Source of the DNA: Inhella proteolytica
GTDB taxonomy: Bacteria > Pseudomonadota > Gammaproteobacteria > Burkholderiales > Burkholderiaceae_C
DNA: 64,000 bases
Reading direction: 5' to 3'
Assembly: GCF_016093275.1 (NCBI RefSeq)
Contig: NZ_JAEDAK010000020.1
Span: forward strand, 1 to 64,000
Below are positions 50,987-62,249 of this stretch, one piece after another (the first letter of the stretch is position 1; every line of letters begins with the position of its first letter). The notes below the pieces were generated by a model that ran no database searches, had not been told where the DNA came from, and saw nothing but the letters and a program-made list of their open reading frames with translations. The translations under genes were made by a program, and so were the position numbers.

Positions 50987-51366
50987 AGGCCGAGCTGCAA
51001 CAGGCCTTGCGCGGCCTGCGCATCGAGCTGCTGCTGCTCGGACTGGCCCTGGCCCTCGGCCTGCTGCTGCTGCCTCAGCTGGGGGCCGGTGCGCGTGCCG
51101 CCGTGTTGCTCAGCGCCCTGCTGCTCGCCTACCTGGCCTTGCGCCTGGGGCTGGACGCCTGGGTGCTGCGGCGCTGGCTGCGCGCGCCGGATCTGCCGCA
51201 GGCCATGCAGGCCTTTGACCAGCGCCTGGCCCGGCTGCGCCTGCGCCCGGCCAGCGGACGCAACCTGGCCGAACGCCTGCAGGGCCTGGCGCGCTGGCGC
51301 CTGCGCGCGCTGTGTGCGCTGGCCCTGCACTGCGCCCTGCTTGGTCTCTTCTTCGGGAGTGCGTGA
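50983..51366 (+). CDS. Small membrane protein inside the ynb-type gene set
   Basis: This 127-residue protein has two Leu-rich transmembrane helices, at about residues 15-58 (LLLLGLALALGLLLLP, then AVLLSALLLAYLALRLG), and a third hydrophobic stretch near the C terminus (ALCALALHCALLGLF). A basic helical region lies between. ATG and stop overlap both neighbours (ATGA before, TGATG after), strong evidence for a real coupled gene. I do not recognise it; E. coli ynb genes as I recall them have no such member. It may be a small subunit of the CDP-diglyceride synthase-like protein. Confidence 0.7.
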   Translation: MKAELQQALRGLRIELLLLGLALALGLLLLPQLGAGARAAVLLSALLLAYLALRLGLDAWVLRRWLRAPDLPQAMQAFDQRLARLRLRPASGRNLAERLQGLARWRLRALCALALHCALLGLFFGSA

Positions 51367-52307
51367 TGGCCCTGTCCTCCTTCAGTCAACAGCTCTTCAC
51401 CGGCCTGGCCCTGACCCTCTGCCTGGCTTCGGGCACCGCCCGGCTCATCAAGTGGCGCGTGGCCGGCGGCCGCCCGCACGCGGTAATCGACAACCTGAAC
51501 GCCCGCATCAACGCCTGGTGGGTGATGGTGGGCGTGCTGGCCTTCAGCTTCTGGTTCGAGCGCTTCGGCCTGCTGCTGCTGTTCGCCGCCCTATCCGCCC
51601 TGGCGCTGCGCGAGTACGCGCGGGTGGCCGGCCTGCAGGCGCAGGACGGGCGCCTGCTGCGCTACCTGTGCTGGCTGTTCCTGCCGGTGCAGTACGGGCT
51701 GATCGCGATCGACTGGTACGGTCTGTACGCCATCTTCATCCCCGTCTACGCCTTCCTGGTGCTGCCCATTCTGGCCACGCAGTGCGGCGACACGCGCAAC
51801 TTCCTGGCCCGCTGCGCCTGTGCGCAATGGGGGCTGATGGCCTGCGTCTACTGCCTCTCGCACGTGCCGGCGCTGCAGACCCTGGCCATCCCCGGCTGGA
51901 GCGGCAGCGGCCTGCAACTGGTGGCCTTCCTGCTGCTGGTGGCGCAAGGCAGCGATGTGCTGCAGTACATCTGGGGCAAGCTGCTGGGCCGCACGCCGGT
52001 CGCGCCGCGGCTCTCGCCGTCGAAGACGGTGGAGGGCCTGCTCGGTGGCGTGGCCAGCGCCACCCTGCTGGGCGCGGCCCTGCACCCCATCACCCCCTTC
52101 AGCCCGCTGCAGGCGGCAGCCCTGGCCTTCACCATCTGCGTGATGGGCTTTCTGGGCGGGCTGGTGATGTCGGCCATCAAGCGCGGCGCCGGCGTCAAGG
52201 ATTGGGGCCAGCTGATCGAGGGCCATGGCGGCCTGCTGGACCGGCTGGACTCGGTGGCCTTCGCGGCGCCTGTGTTCTTTCACTTCGTGCGGTACTGGTG
52301 GACCTGA
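51366..52307 (+). CDS. ynbB: YnbB-like phosphatidate cytidylyltransferase (CdsA family)
   Basis: This is a 313-residue membrane protein with about eight helices. The CdsA signature is clear: SPSKTVEGLLGGVAS and, near the end, GVKDWGQLIEGHGGLLDRLDS. FLLLVAQGSDVLQYIWGK matches the region before it. The family makes CDP-diacylglycerol from CTP and phosphatidic acid; the YnbB branch sits with lipid-modifying partners. It overlaps the previous stop by one base. It is the last gene of the run that starts at the ynbA-like gene. Confidence 0.9.
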   Translation: MALSSFSQQLFTGLALTLCLASGTARLIKWRVAGGRPHAVIDNLNARINAWWVMVGVLAFSFWFERFGLLLLFAALSALALREYARVAGLQAQDGRLLRYLCWLFLPVQYGLIAIDWYGLYAIFIPVYAFLVLPILATQCGDTRNFLARCACAQWGLMACVYCLSHVPALQTLAIPGWSGSGLQLVAFLLLVAQGSDVLQYIWGKLLGRTPVAPRLSPSKTVEGLLGGVASATLLGAALHPITPFSPLQAAALAFTICVMGFLGGLVMSAIKRGAGVKDWGQLIEGHGGLLDRLDSVAFAAPVFFHFVRYWWT

Positions 52308-52444
52308 AGGGGTGGCTGGCGTTCCAAGCCCCCTGAAACAAGTCGTTGCTCCTTGACCCTCCGAACATGGGGGACTGCCCGCGGTGAGTGGATCAAGCCC
52401 TCTCCAATCGCTGCCTGACGTCCCATCCACTGTCCTCGGCACGA

Positions 52445-53473
52445 ATGAAAGACCTTCCGCGGTTGTCGCATTCCCCCATCCAGCGAACGGCGATGCGAGC
52501 GGGGCTCTGGCTGGCCCTGACCCTGGTCCTGGCTGGGCTGGGCTGGTGGATGCGCGCGGGGGGCACCCCAGCCTCACCCGAGGCAACAGCCCCCGCAGAG
52601 GCCCGCACCGCTCCTCCGGGGGCTCCCATCGACGCCAAGTTGCTGCTGGGCCAAGTCATGCAGATTGAGTTCGGCCCGTACTCCGAAATGGGGAAGGCCT
52701 GGATGCAGCCCAGCACGGATGGCAGCCCCTACGCGATGCGGGTGATTCAGCAAGCGCTGGTGACGGACGCGCAAGGACAGCAGACGCTGTTCTTCGCCGC
52801 ATCCGGCCAGACATCCGACTCCTTCCCTCACCACAAGAGCGCCGTCTTCGTCGTGCCGGTCAGTCGAGTTGCCCAGTCCGGCGTTCTGCAGTACCGCAAG
52901 ATGCCTCTGGAAGATGAACTGGAGCGCGGCATGGGGTTGGACGCGCATGACCTCGAGCTGGTTTCGCTCGGGGCCGGCGTGCAGGCCTGGCTGGTCAACG
53001 TGCAGCAGGCTTTTCATGGCGAGGAGCTCACGGAGCAACGCACCGATGTCTGGGTCCTGGCCTTCTTTGGCGGAGAGATCCACCGGCTCGCAAGCATCCC
53101 CACCCTGGTAGAGGGTGACGGCAATTGCCAGGACTTGGATGCCGAGTTTGCGCATTGGCAGGCACGCCGGACAGACCCAGCGAATCGACCGGATCCGGCT
53201 CACCCAGCCACAACAGCGCCCGCAGCAGATCCCTCCAGCCAAAGCCCGGAAGCCCCTGCCAGGGAAGACGGTCCGCCACCGCGTTGCTACCGTGTTCAGG
53301 TGGACTACCGCTTCGCCCCCGGCGCTGCCGGCTCTCTGGCCAGCCTTGAGCTGGTCCAGCGCGGCTGGCGGGGCCAGGAACTGCTGCCCGCGCAACAGTG
53401 GACGGTTCGTTTCAACCCCCGCAGCCTCACCTACCCCCTGCCCGCAGGTGTGGGGAACCCAGTGGACGATTGA
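52445..53473 (+). CDS. Hypothetical membrane-anchored protein
   Basis: This is about 342 residues (from MKDLPRLSHSPIQ) with one N-terminal anchor (AGLWLALTLVLAGLGWWM) and a Pro/Ala-rich linker. Its periplasmic domain includes LLLGQVMQIEFGPYSEMG, QTLFFAASGQTSD and DVWVLAFFGGEIHRLASIP, then a Ser/Pro linker and an end unit RCYRVQVDYRFAPG. Only two cysteines are seen. Alternative starts are a GTG at 52388 and an ATG at 52493; none has a strong Shine-Dalgarno. No family is recognised. It is separated from ynbB by about 140 bp with no obvious terminator. Confidence 0.6.
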   Translation: MKDLPRLSHSPIQRTAMRAGLWLALTLVLAGLGWWMRAGGTPASPEATAPAEARTAPPGAPIDAKLLLGQVMQIEFGPYSEMGKAWMQPSTDGSPYAMRVIQQALVTDAQGQQTLFFAASGQTSDSFPHHKSAVFVVPVSRVAQSGVLQYRKMPLEDELERGMGLDAHDLELVSLGAGVQAWLVNVQQAFHGEELTEQRTDVWVLAFFGGEIHRLASIPTLVEGDGNCQDLDAEFAHWQARRTDPANRPDPAHPATTAPAADPSSQSPEAPAREDGPPPRCYRVQVDYRFAPGAAGSLASLELVQRGWRGQELLPAQQWTVRFNPRSLTYPLPAGVGNPVDD

Positions 53474-53638
53474 GCGTCGGGCGCGCGGCCTCGGCGCGTC
53501 TGCGGCGGCAGGATCAGCCGATTCGAGCGGTGCTGGCTGGCGATACCGATCGCCCCCTGGATCCGTACTGGGGCAGGCGAGTCCAGGCCGAGCCACTCCC
53601 AGGCCCTAGCATCCCGGCCACTCTGCAGGAGACCTCAG

Positions 53639-55528
53639 TTGAGCGCATCCCATTCCAGCCAGTTCGCCCTGATGGCCCAGCGCCGCTTCGCGCCCTTTTT
53701 CTGGACCCAGTTCCTGGGCGCGGCGAACGACAACCTGTTCAAGTTCGCGTTCACGGTGCTGGTGACCTACCAGCTCTCCATCAGCTGGATGCCGCCGGCG
53801 CAGGCCGGGCTGGTGATCGGGGCGGTGTTCATCCTGCCCTTCGTGCTGTTCAGCGCCACCTCGGGTCAGCTGGCCGACAAGTTCGACAAGCGCGCGCTGA
53901 TGCGGGGCATCAAGTCGCTCGAAGTGGCCATCATGGTGCTGGCCGCCTGGGGGCTTTACACCAGCACGGTGCCGGCGCTGCTGGCCTGCATCTTCCTGCT
54001 CGGCCTGCACAGCACCCTGTTCGGCCCGGTCAAGTACGCCTACCTGCCGCAGCATCTGGCGCCCAACGAGCTGACGGGCGGCAACGGCATGGTGGAGATG
54101 GGCACCTTCGTCTCCATCCTGATCGGCAACATCGTCGGCGGCATCCTGATCGCCATGCCCGGCGTGGGCCCGCATTACGTGGCCTGGGCCTGCCTGGGCC
54201 TGGCGCTGGCCGGGCGGCTCACCGCCCAGGCGCTGCCGCCCACGCCGGCCTCCGACCCGCAACTGAAGATCAACTGGAACCCGGTCAGCGAGACCTGGTT
54301 CAACTTGCAGCTCGCACGTCAGCAGCTGGCGGTGTTCCGCTCGCTGCTGGGCATTTCCTGGATGTGGTTCGTCGGCGCAGTGTTCCTGGGCAACTTCCCG
54401 GTCTTCGCGAAGAACGTGCTGCAGGGCGACCCGAACGTGGCCTCGCTGCTGCTGGCGGTGTTCTCGGTCGGCATCGCCATCGGCTCGCTGGCCTGCGAGA
54501 TGCTGAGCCGGCGCATGGTGGAAATCGGCCTGGTGCCACTGGGCGCGCTGGGCATGACGGTGTTCGCGGTGGACCTGTACTTCGCCTGCACCGCCCTGAG
54601 CCCCCACAGCGGCCCGGCCCACACCCTGGCCAGCTTCGTGGCCGCCCCGGGCCATCTGCGCGTGATGCTGGACCTGGCCCTGCTGGCCCTGTGCGCGGGC
54701 CTGTACAGCGTGCCGATGTATGCGCTGATCCAGCTGCGCGCCCAGGCCACGCACCGTGCGCGCATCATTGCCGCCAACAACATCCTGAACGCGCTCTTCA
54801 TGATCGCGGCCAGCGTGAGCGCCGGCCTGCTGCTGGGCGCGGGCTTCACGGTGCCCGAGCTGTTCCTGTGCATCGGCCTGCTGAACGCGGTGGTGGGCAG
54901 CTACATCTTCCTGGTGGTGCCCGAGTACCTGCTGCGCTTCATCGCCTTCGTGCTCTCGCACACCTTCTATCGCCTGAAGCTGCAGGGCGCCGAGCACATC
55001 CCCACCGAGGGCGCGGCGCTGCTGGTGTGCAACCACGTCAGCTTCATCGACGCGGTGCTGCTGATGGCCGTGAGCCCGCGCCCGCTGCGCTTCGTGATGG
55101 ACCACCGCATCTTCAAGATCCCGGTGCTGGGCTGGATGTTCAAGCTGGCCAAGGCGATCCCGATCGCGCCGCAGAAGGAAGACCCGGCCACCTATGCACG
55201 CGCGTTCGAGCAAGCCAGCGCCGTGCTGCGCGACGGCGAGCTGCTGGCGATCTTCCCGGAGGGCGGCATCACCCGCGACGGCACGCTGCAGACCTTCAAG
55301 GGCGGCGTGATGAAGATCTTGGAGGCCGACCCGGTGCCGGTGATCCCGATGGCGCTGAAGAACCTCTGGGGCAGTTTCTTCAGCCGCGTGGAGCATGGCA
55401 AGGCGATGGTGCGGCCCTTCCGCCGCGGCCTGTTCAGCCGCGTGGAGGTGGTGGTGGGCGAGCCGGTGCCGGCGGCCCAGGTCAGCCCGCAGGGCCTGCA
55501 GCAGCGGGTGGCGGAGTTGCTGGCCTGA
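53639..55528 (+). CDS. Lysophospholipid transporter-acyltransferase fusion (LplT-PlsC type)
   Basis: This 629-residue protein starts at a TTG (SASHSSQFALMAQRRF) with GGAG upstream (CAGGAGACCTCAG before TTG). Residues 1 to about 430 form a 12-helix MFS transporter of the LplT type (FLGAANDNLFKFAFTVL, RGIKSLEVAIMVLAAWGLY). Residues about 440-629 are a PlsC acyltransferase with the HX4D motif (VCNHVSFIDA), FVMDHRIFKIP and FPEGGITRDGTLQ. The combination imports lyso-phospholipid and re-acylates it, as Aas and LplT do in E. coli, but here without the acyl-ACP ligase domain of Aas. Confidence 0.92.
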   Translation: MSASHSSQFALMAQRRFAPFFWTQFLGAANDNLFKFAFTVLVTYQLSISWMPPAQAGLVIGAVFILPFVLFSATSGQLADKFDKRALMRGIKSLEVAIMVLAAWGLYTSTVPALLACIFLLGLHSTLFGPVKYAYLPQHLAPNELTGGNGMVEMGTFVSILIGNIVGGILIAMPGVGPHYVAWACLGLALAGRLTAQALPPTPASDPQLKINWNPVSETWFNLQLARQQLAVFRSLLGISWMWFVGAVFLGNFPVFAKNVLQGDPNVASLLLAVFSVGIAIGSLACEMLSRRMVEIGLVPLGALGMTVFAVDLYFACTALSPHSGPAHTLASFVAAPGHLRVMLDLALLALCAGLYSVPMYALIQLRAQATHRARIIAANNILNALFMIAASVSAGLLLGAGFTVPELFLCIGLLNAVVGSYIFLVVPEYLLRFIAFVLSHTFYRLKLQGAEHIPTEGAALLVCNHVSFIDAVLLMAVSPRPLRFVMDHRIFKIPVLGWMFKLAKAIPIAPQKEDPATYARAFEQASAVLRDGELLAIFPEGGITRDGTLQTFKGGVMKILEADPVPVIPMALKNLWGSFFSRVEHGKAMVRPFRRGLFSRVEVVVGEPVPAAQVSPQGLQQRVAELLA

Positions 55529-55614
55529 GGGCCAGTGGCCCGGCCGCCTCCGCAGGACGGCGGCGGCTCTTCGCACGCCGTCACCGGGTGCTCAGGACCC
55601 GGTTCGGTGCGTGC

Positions 55615-58131
<2,517 letters not shown>

Positions 58132-58176
58132 CTCCGCTGTGCGTCCCTGAATGGCCTGTTTCGGCCTGATGCGAGC

Positions 58177-58986
58177 TTAGGGCAGCCCGGTGCCGTCTGG
58201 CAGGAAGGGCTTGTAGAGCTTGTGCGCGGCGCCGCTGGCATGCAGCTCGCTCAGGGCCTGATCCAGACGGCGCAGCAGCTCCTCGGCACGCGGGGAGCCG
58301 CGCCCCACCAGCAGGTGCTGGCTCACCGGTTCGCGCCCCGGGTAGGGCAGGAACTCGAAGTCCTCGGGCAGGCTGACGAAGCCGAGCTGGGCGGCCCCGC
58401 GCACCGGCTCGCGCGAAGACAGCACCAGCTCGCAGCGCCCGCGCGCCAGTTTGTCGAGCACCGCCTTGAGCGAGAGCGCGCCGCTGTCCACACCGCTCAC
58501 GCCGCGCTCGCTCAGCCAGCCGTAGTTGTAGCCATGGATGCCGCACAGACGGTACTGACCCAGGTCCTCCAGGCGCTCCAGCCGCGGGCCCTGCGGATAG
58601 CTGCGGCGCGAGTACCAGACGCCGCCGGTGACGCGGTGCAGCGGCTGGGTGAACAGGAACTGGCGCTCGCGCTCCTGGTTGCGGCTGCCGTAGATCAGCA
58701 GCTCGATCTCGCCGCGCTGCGCCACCTCCTGGACCTCGCGCAGGCAGCGCGGCCAGGGCATGGGCCGCCACTGCACGGCCAGGCCGGCGCGGTCCAGCAC
58801 GGCGCGCGTCAGCGCCAGCGTGGCGCCCTGCCAGCGGCCCTGGGCATCGCGGTACAGATAAGGGGTGTGGTCGGCCTCGTCGAAGCAGACCTGAACCGGC
58901 GGGTCGGCCGCCCGGGCGCACCCCGCCGCCAGGGCGAAGCACAGGGCCAGCGCCGCGCGCCAGCGAAACAAGCGGAGGATCTGCAT
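58177..58986 (-). CDS. Orphan amino-acid-type solute-binding protein (SBP family 3)
   Basis: This 269-residue periplasmic protein has a signal peptide (RWRAALALCFALAAGCARAADP, with a possible lipobox Cys). The two-lobe SBP family 3 pattern is present: VQVCFDEADHTPYLYRDAQG, TLALTRAVLDRAGLAVQWRPMPWPRCL in parts, and a second lobe with CGIHGYNYGWLSERGV. No permease or ATPase gene is nearby. The divergent neighbour is a chemoreceptor, so it may present a ligand to signalling proteins rather than to a transporter. The upstream gap holds an FNR-type site (59058-59071). Confidence 0.85.
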   Translation of the reverse strand: MQILRLFRWRAALALCFALAAGCARAADPPVQVCFDEADHTPYLYRDAQGRWQGATLALTRAVLDRAGLAVQWRPMPWPRCLREVQEVAQRGEIELLIYGSRNQERERQFLFTQPLHRVTGGVWYSRRSYPQGPRLERLEDLGQYRLCGIHGYNYGWLSERGVSGVDSGALSLKAVLDKLARGRCELVLSSREPVRGAAQLGFVSLPEDFEFLPYPGREPVSQHLLVGRGSPRAEELLRRLDQALSELHASGAAHKLYKPFLPDGTGLP

Positions 58987-59057
58987 GGGCGGCGCAGCTT
59001 AGGGCAAGGCGCTATGTCCCTACGGTCTCCTCGGCGGCAGTTCCGCACGGGTGGGCC

Positions 59058-59071
59058 TTGATGCCGGTCAA
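59058..59071 (+). promoter_or_regulatory. FNR-type box TTGATGCCGGTCAA between SBP and chemoreceptor genes
   Basis: This fits TTGAT-N4-GTCAA, the same half-site pair as the nap site read on the minus strand (TTGATCTCGGTCAA). Its centre is about 84 bases before the chemoreceptor ATG. With TACAGT at 59113-59118 as -10, the site lies near -60.5, a class I position. It could also serve the divergent SBP gene. Confidence 0.45.
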
Positions 59072-59148
59072 GCCGCTCCGGAGCGCCCCCGCGCTTGCAG
59101 GGGGGTGGCCGTTACAGTCCCCCGGCTGCATTCAGGAGGAGAACAGGC

Positions 59149-60672
59149 ATGCGAGACCTCAGCATTCGCGCGCGGCTCTGGTCGGTGATCGCCGGCTTCG
59201 TGGTGGTGATCCTGGTCGGCTCCGCGGTCGGCCTGTACGGCACCCAGCAGGGCACGGCCGCGGCGGGCGCCATCTACGAACAACGTGCCCTGCCCATCGC
59301 GCAGCTGGGCCGCATCGAGGCCCAGCTGATGGACACCCGGCTGGCCGTGGACGCCGCACTGACCCAACTCAACGCCATGGCCACGCTGGAGGCGCAGGTG
59401 GGCAAGCTGGACAAGGACCTCAAGAGCTACCAGGCCCAACCCAAGCCGGCCAAGCTCAAGGCCGCCGACGACAGCCTGGCCCAGGCCTACGCCAGCTTTC
59501 AGAAGGCCGGCCTGGAGCCGCTGCTGGTGGCGCTGAAGGCCGACGACGGCGAGAAGGCGCGCGCCCATGCCGAAGGGGCGCTGGCCGAGCAGTTCAAGGC
59601 CTTGCGCGGCCGCATCGCCGAGACCAGCCAGCAGCTGGTGGACGATGTGCGCGGCGCGCATGAAGAGGCGCAGTGGCGCTGGCGCACCATGATCTGGGTG
59701 GTCATCGTCGGCGTCAGCTTTGCCTTCGCCGCCGTGGGCCTGTATGGCCGCTGGCTGGTGGTCTCCATCACCCGGCCGCTGAACGAGGCGGTCAAGGTGG
59801 CCGAGCGCGTGGCCGCCGGCGACCTGACGGCCGACGTGGACGCCCAGGGCCGCAACGAGCTGGCCAAGCTGATGCAGGCGCTGCAGACCATGAACCAGAA
59901 CCTCTCGGCCATCGTGGCGCGGGTGCGCGGCGTGGCGGATTCCATTGCCACCGGTTCAAGCGAGATCGCCAGCGGCAACACCGATCTCTCGCAGCGCACC
60001 GAGGCGCAGGCCAGCAATCTGCAGCGCACCGCCTCGGCGATGGAGCAGCTCTCCGCCACCGTGCGCCAGAACGCCGAGACCTCACGCGAGGCCAACACCC
60101 TCTCGGGCACCGCCAGCAGCGCGGCCAGCGCTGGCGGCGAGGTGGTGGCGCGCGTGGTCGACACCATGCAGGGCATCAGCGAGAGCTCGCGCCGCATCGC
60201 CGACATCGTCGGCCTGATCGACTCGATCGCCTTCCAGACCAACATCCTGGCGCTGAATGCGGCCGTGGAGGCCGCGCGCGCCGGCGAGGCCGGGCGCGGC
60301 TTTGCCGTGGTGGCCGGCGAGGTGCGTGCGCTGGCGCAGCGCAGCGCCACGGCGGCGCGCGAGATCAAGACCCTGATCGAGCAGTCGGTCGAGAAGGTCG
60401 AATCGGGCAGCCGCCAGGCGCACGAGGCCGGGCAGTCGATGCAGCAGATCGTCGAACGCGTGCAGAAGGTCAGCAGCCTGATCGGCGAGGTCTCGCATGC
60501 CTCGTCTGAGCAGAACGCCGGCATCGCCAGCGTCAGCCAGTCGGTCGTCGAGTTGGACCATGTGACGCAGGCCAACGCGGCGCTGGTGGAAGAGTCCGCC
60601 GCCGCCGCCGAGAGCCTGCGCCAGCAGGCCGGCCAGCTGGTCGAGCTGGTCAGCTCCTTCAAGCTGCGCTGA
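59149..60672 (+). CDS. Methyl-accepting chemotaxis protein with four-helix sensor domain
   Basis: This 507-residue chemoreceptor starts [17 protein letters not shown] with AGGAGGAGAAC upstream. Transmembrane helices lie at about residues 12-32 and 184-206. The periplasmic part of about 150 residues is helical (Tar-like four-helix bundle), with [19 protein letters not shown] and repeated [10 protein letters not shown]-type helices. HAMP follows ([21 protein letters not shown]), then the signalling hairpin with [19 protein letters not shown] and [17 protein letters not shown]. An FNR-type site lies upstream. It is followed by the DUF1275 gene after ten bases. Confidence 0.92.
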   Translation: MRDLSIRARLWSVIAGFVVVILVGSAVGLYGTQQGTAAAGAIYEQRALPIAQLGRIEAQLMDTRLAVDAALTQLNAMATLEAQVGKLDKDLKSYQAQPKPAKLKAADDSLAQAYASFQKAGLEPLLVALKADDGEKARAHAEGALAEQFKALRGRIAETSQQLVDDVRGAHEEAQWRWRTMIWVVIVGVSFAFAAVGLYGRWLVVSITRPLNEAVKVAERVAAGDLTADVDAQGRNELAKLMQALQTMNQNLSAIVARVRGVADSIATGSSEIASGNTDLSQRTEAQASNLQRTASAMEQLSATVRQNAETSREANTLSGTASSAASAGGEVVARVVDTMQGISESSRRIADIVGLIDSIAFQTNILALNAAVEAARAGEAGRGFAVVAGEVRALAQRSATAAREIKTLIEQSVEKVESGSRQAHEAGQSMQQIVERVQKVSSLIGEVSHASSEQNAGIASVSQSVVELDHVTQANAALVEESAAAAESLRQQAGQLVELVSSFKLR

Positions 60673-60682
60673 AGGAACCCGC

Positions 60683-61441
60683 TTGCCACTGCACTTCGCG
60701 CGCCAGCTCACCGGCCCGGCGCGCACGCTGCAAGGCAACCGCCGGCTCGGGCTCACGCTGGCCTTCGTGGCCGGCGCCATGAACGCCGGCGGCTTCCTGG
60801 CCGTGCAGCAGTACACCTCGCATGTCACCGGCACGGTGTCCTCGGTGGCCGATCAGTTCGTGCTCGGCCGCTTCGACCTGGTGCTGGACGGCATCGTCGG
60901 CGTGCTGGCCTTCCTGTTCGGCGCCATGGTGTGCGCGCTGCTGGTGAACTACGCACGGCGGCGCCGCCTGCACAGCGAGTACGCGCTGCCCCTGCTACTG
61001 GAGGCCGCGCTGATCCTGGCCTTCGGCCTGCTGGGCTCGCAGCTGGCGCACTGGGAGGGCCTGCTGGTGCCCGCCACCGTGGTGCTGCTGTGCTTCATCA
61101 TGGGCCTGCAGAACGCCGTCATCACCAAGCTGTCGAACGCTGTCATCCGCACCACGCACATGACGGGCATCGTCACCGACCTGGGCATCGAGCTGGGCAA
61201 GCTCGTTTACTGGAACCGCGCGGAGACGGAGCAGGCGCCGGTGCTGGCCGACCGCGCGCGCATGGCCGTGCTGGCCAGCCTGCTGGCCAGCTTCCTGGGC
61301 GGCGGCCTGGCCGGGGCCTATGGATTCAAGGCCTTCGGCTACCGCTCCACCTTGCCGCTGGCCCTGCTGCTGGCCGCGCTGGCGGCCGTGCCGGCGATGG
61401 ACGATCTGCGTCAGCGCTGGCGCGACCCCGGGGCCACATAG
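60683..61441 (+). CDS. DUF1275 (YoaK) family membrane protein
   Basis: This 252-residue protein starts at a TTG (PLHFARQLTGPAR), with GAAGGAA as a weak ribosome site nine bases before it. It has about six transmembrane helices. Signatures are FVAGAMNAGGFLAVQQYTSHVTGT and IMGLQNAVITKLSNAVIRTTHMTGIVTDLG in parts, both typical of DUF1275. Such proteins are widespread and of unknown transport or enzyme role. It is ten bases downstream of the chemoreceptor and 13 bp before the next solute-binding gene. Confidence 0.88.
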   Translation: MPLHFARQLTGPARTLQGNRRLGLTLAFVAGAMNAGGFLAVQQYTSHVTGTVSSVADQFVLGRFDLVLDGIVGVLAFLFGAMVCALLVNYARRRRLHSEYALPLLLEAALILAFGLLGSQLAHWEGLLVPATVVLLCFIMGLQNAVITKLSNAVIRTTHMTGIVTDLGIELGKLVYWNRAETEQAPVLADRARMAVLASLLASFLGGGLAGAYGFKAFGYRSTLPLALLLAALAAVPAMDDLRQRWRDPGAT

Positions 61442-61454
61442 ACTGCGCGCTCCC

Positions 61455-62249
61455 ATGCGGCGCCGTCTCCTCTCCCTGTTCCTGACCTTGCTGGCCTGCG
61501 GCCCCGCCCAGGCCCAGACTGCGGCGGCCCCCGTGCGCCTGTGCGACGACGTCAACGAGTGGCCGCCCTACACCTACTTCCGCCGCGTGGACGGCCAGCG
61601 AAGCGGCGAGTTGACCGGCTACACCGTTGAGCTGCTGCGCCTGATCGGGCAGCGCCGCGGCCTGGAGCTGCGCATCGAGATGCTGCCCTGGAAGCGCTGC
61701 GTGGAAGCGGTGCGCCATGGCGAGATCCTGGGCTTTCTGAACGCCATCGTCACGCCCGAGCGCAAGGTCGACTTCCTGATCTCGGACCTGCTCTATGAGA
61801 CCCGGCTGCTGGCGCTGTGGAGCCGCCAGCAGCACCCGAATGGCCTGCGCGTGAACAGCCAGGCGGACCTGGCCACACTGCGCATCGGCGGCGTGCATGG
61901 CTACAGCTACTCGCAGCTGTCGGAGGCCGAGCAGGCGCGCCTGCAGCGCGCGCCACATTACGAATCCCTGGTGCAGATGCTGCACCGCGGCCGCGTCGAC
62001 GTGGCGCTGGTGAACGAGGGCGTGATGCTGGGCCACGCAGCCCTGGGCAGCCCGGCCTTCGCGGCCAGCGCGAGCCTGGGCCAGGTGGCGCTGCAGGACC
62101 GCCAACCGAGCCGCTTCCACCTCATGTTCACCCGCGCCAAGCCCGAGGGCGCGCGCCTGCAGGCCCTGGTGAACGAGGAACTGGCGGCGCTGCAGCGCAG
62201 CGGCGAGCTGGCGAAGCTGCGCGCGCAGTTCCTCAGTCCGGCACCTTGA
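61455..62249 (+). CDS. Orphan solute-binding protein (SBP family 3), second copy
   Basis: This 264-residue protein has a signal peptide (MRRRLLSLFLTLLACGPAQA). The two-lobe SBP pattern is present: VRLCDDVNEWPPYTYF, TGYTVELLRLIGQRRGLELRI in parts, GFLNAIVTPERKVDFLISD and a second lobe GGVHGYSYSQLSEAE. It resembles the 58177-58986 protein in size and start. No ABC permease or ATPase is near. It is convergent with, and overlaps by 17 bp, a GGDEF-EAL gene, so it could serve as a periplasmic sensor input to second-messenger signalling. Confidence 0.85.
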   Translation: MRRRLLSLFLTLLACGPAQAQTAAAPVRLCDDVNEWPPYTYFRRVDGQRSGELTGYTVELLRLIGQRRGLELRIEMLPWKRCVEAVRHGEILGFLNAIVTPERKVDFLISDLLYETRLLALWSRQQHPNGLRVNSQADLATLRIGGVHGYSYSQLSEAEQARLQRAPHYESLVQMLHRGRVDVALVNEGVMLGHAALGSPAFAASASLGQVALQDRQPSRFHLMFTRAKPEGARLQALVNEELAALQRSGELAKLRAQFLSPAP

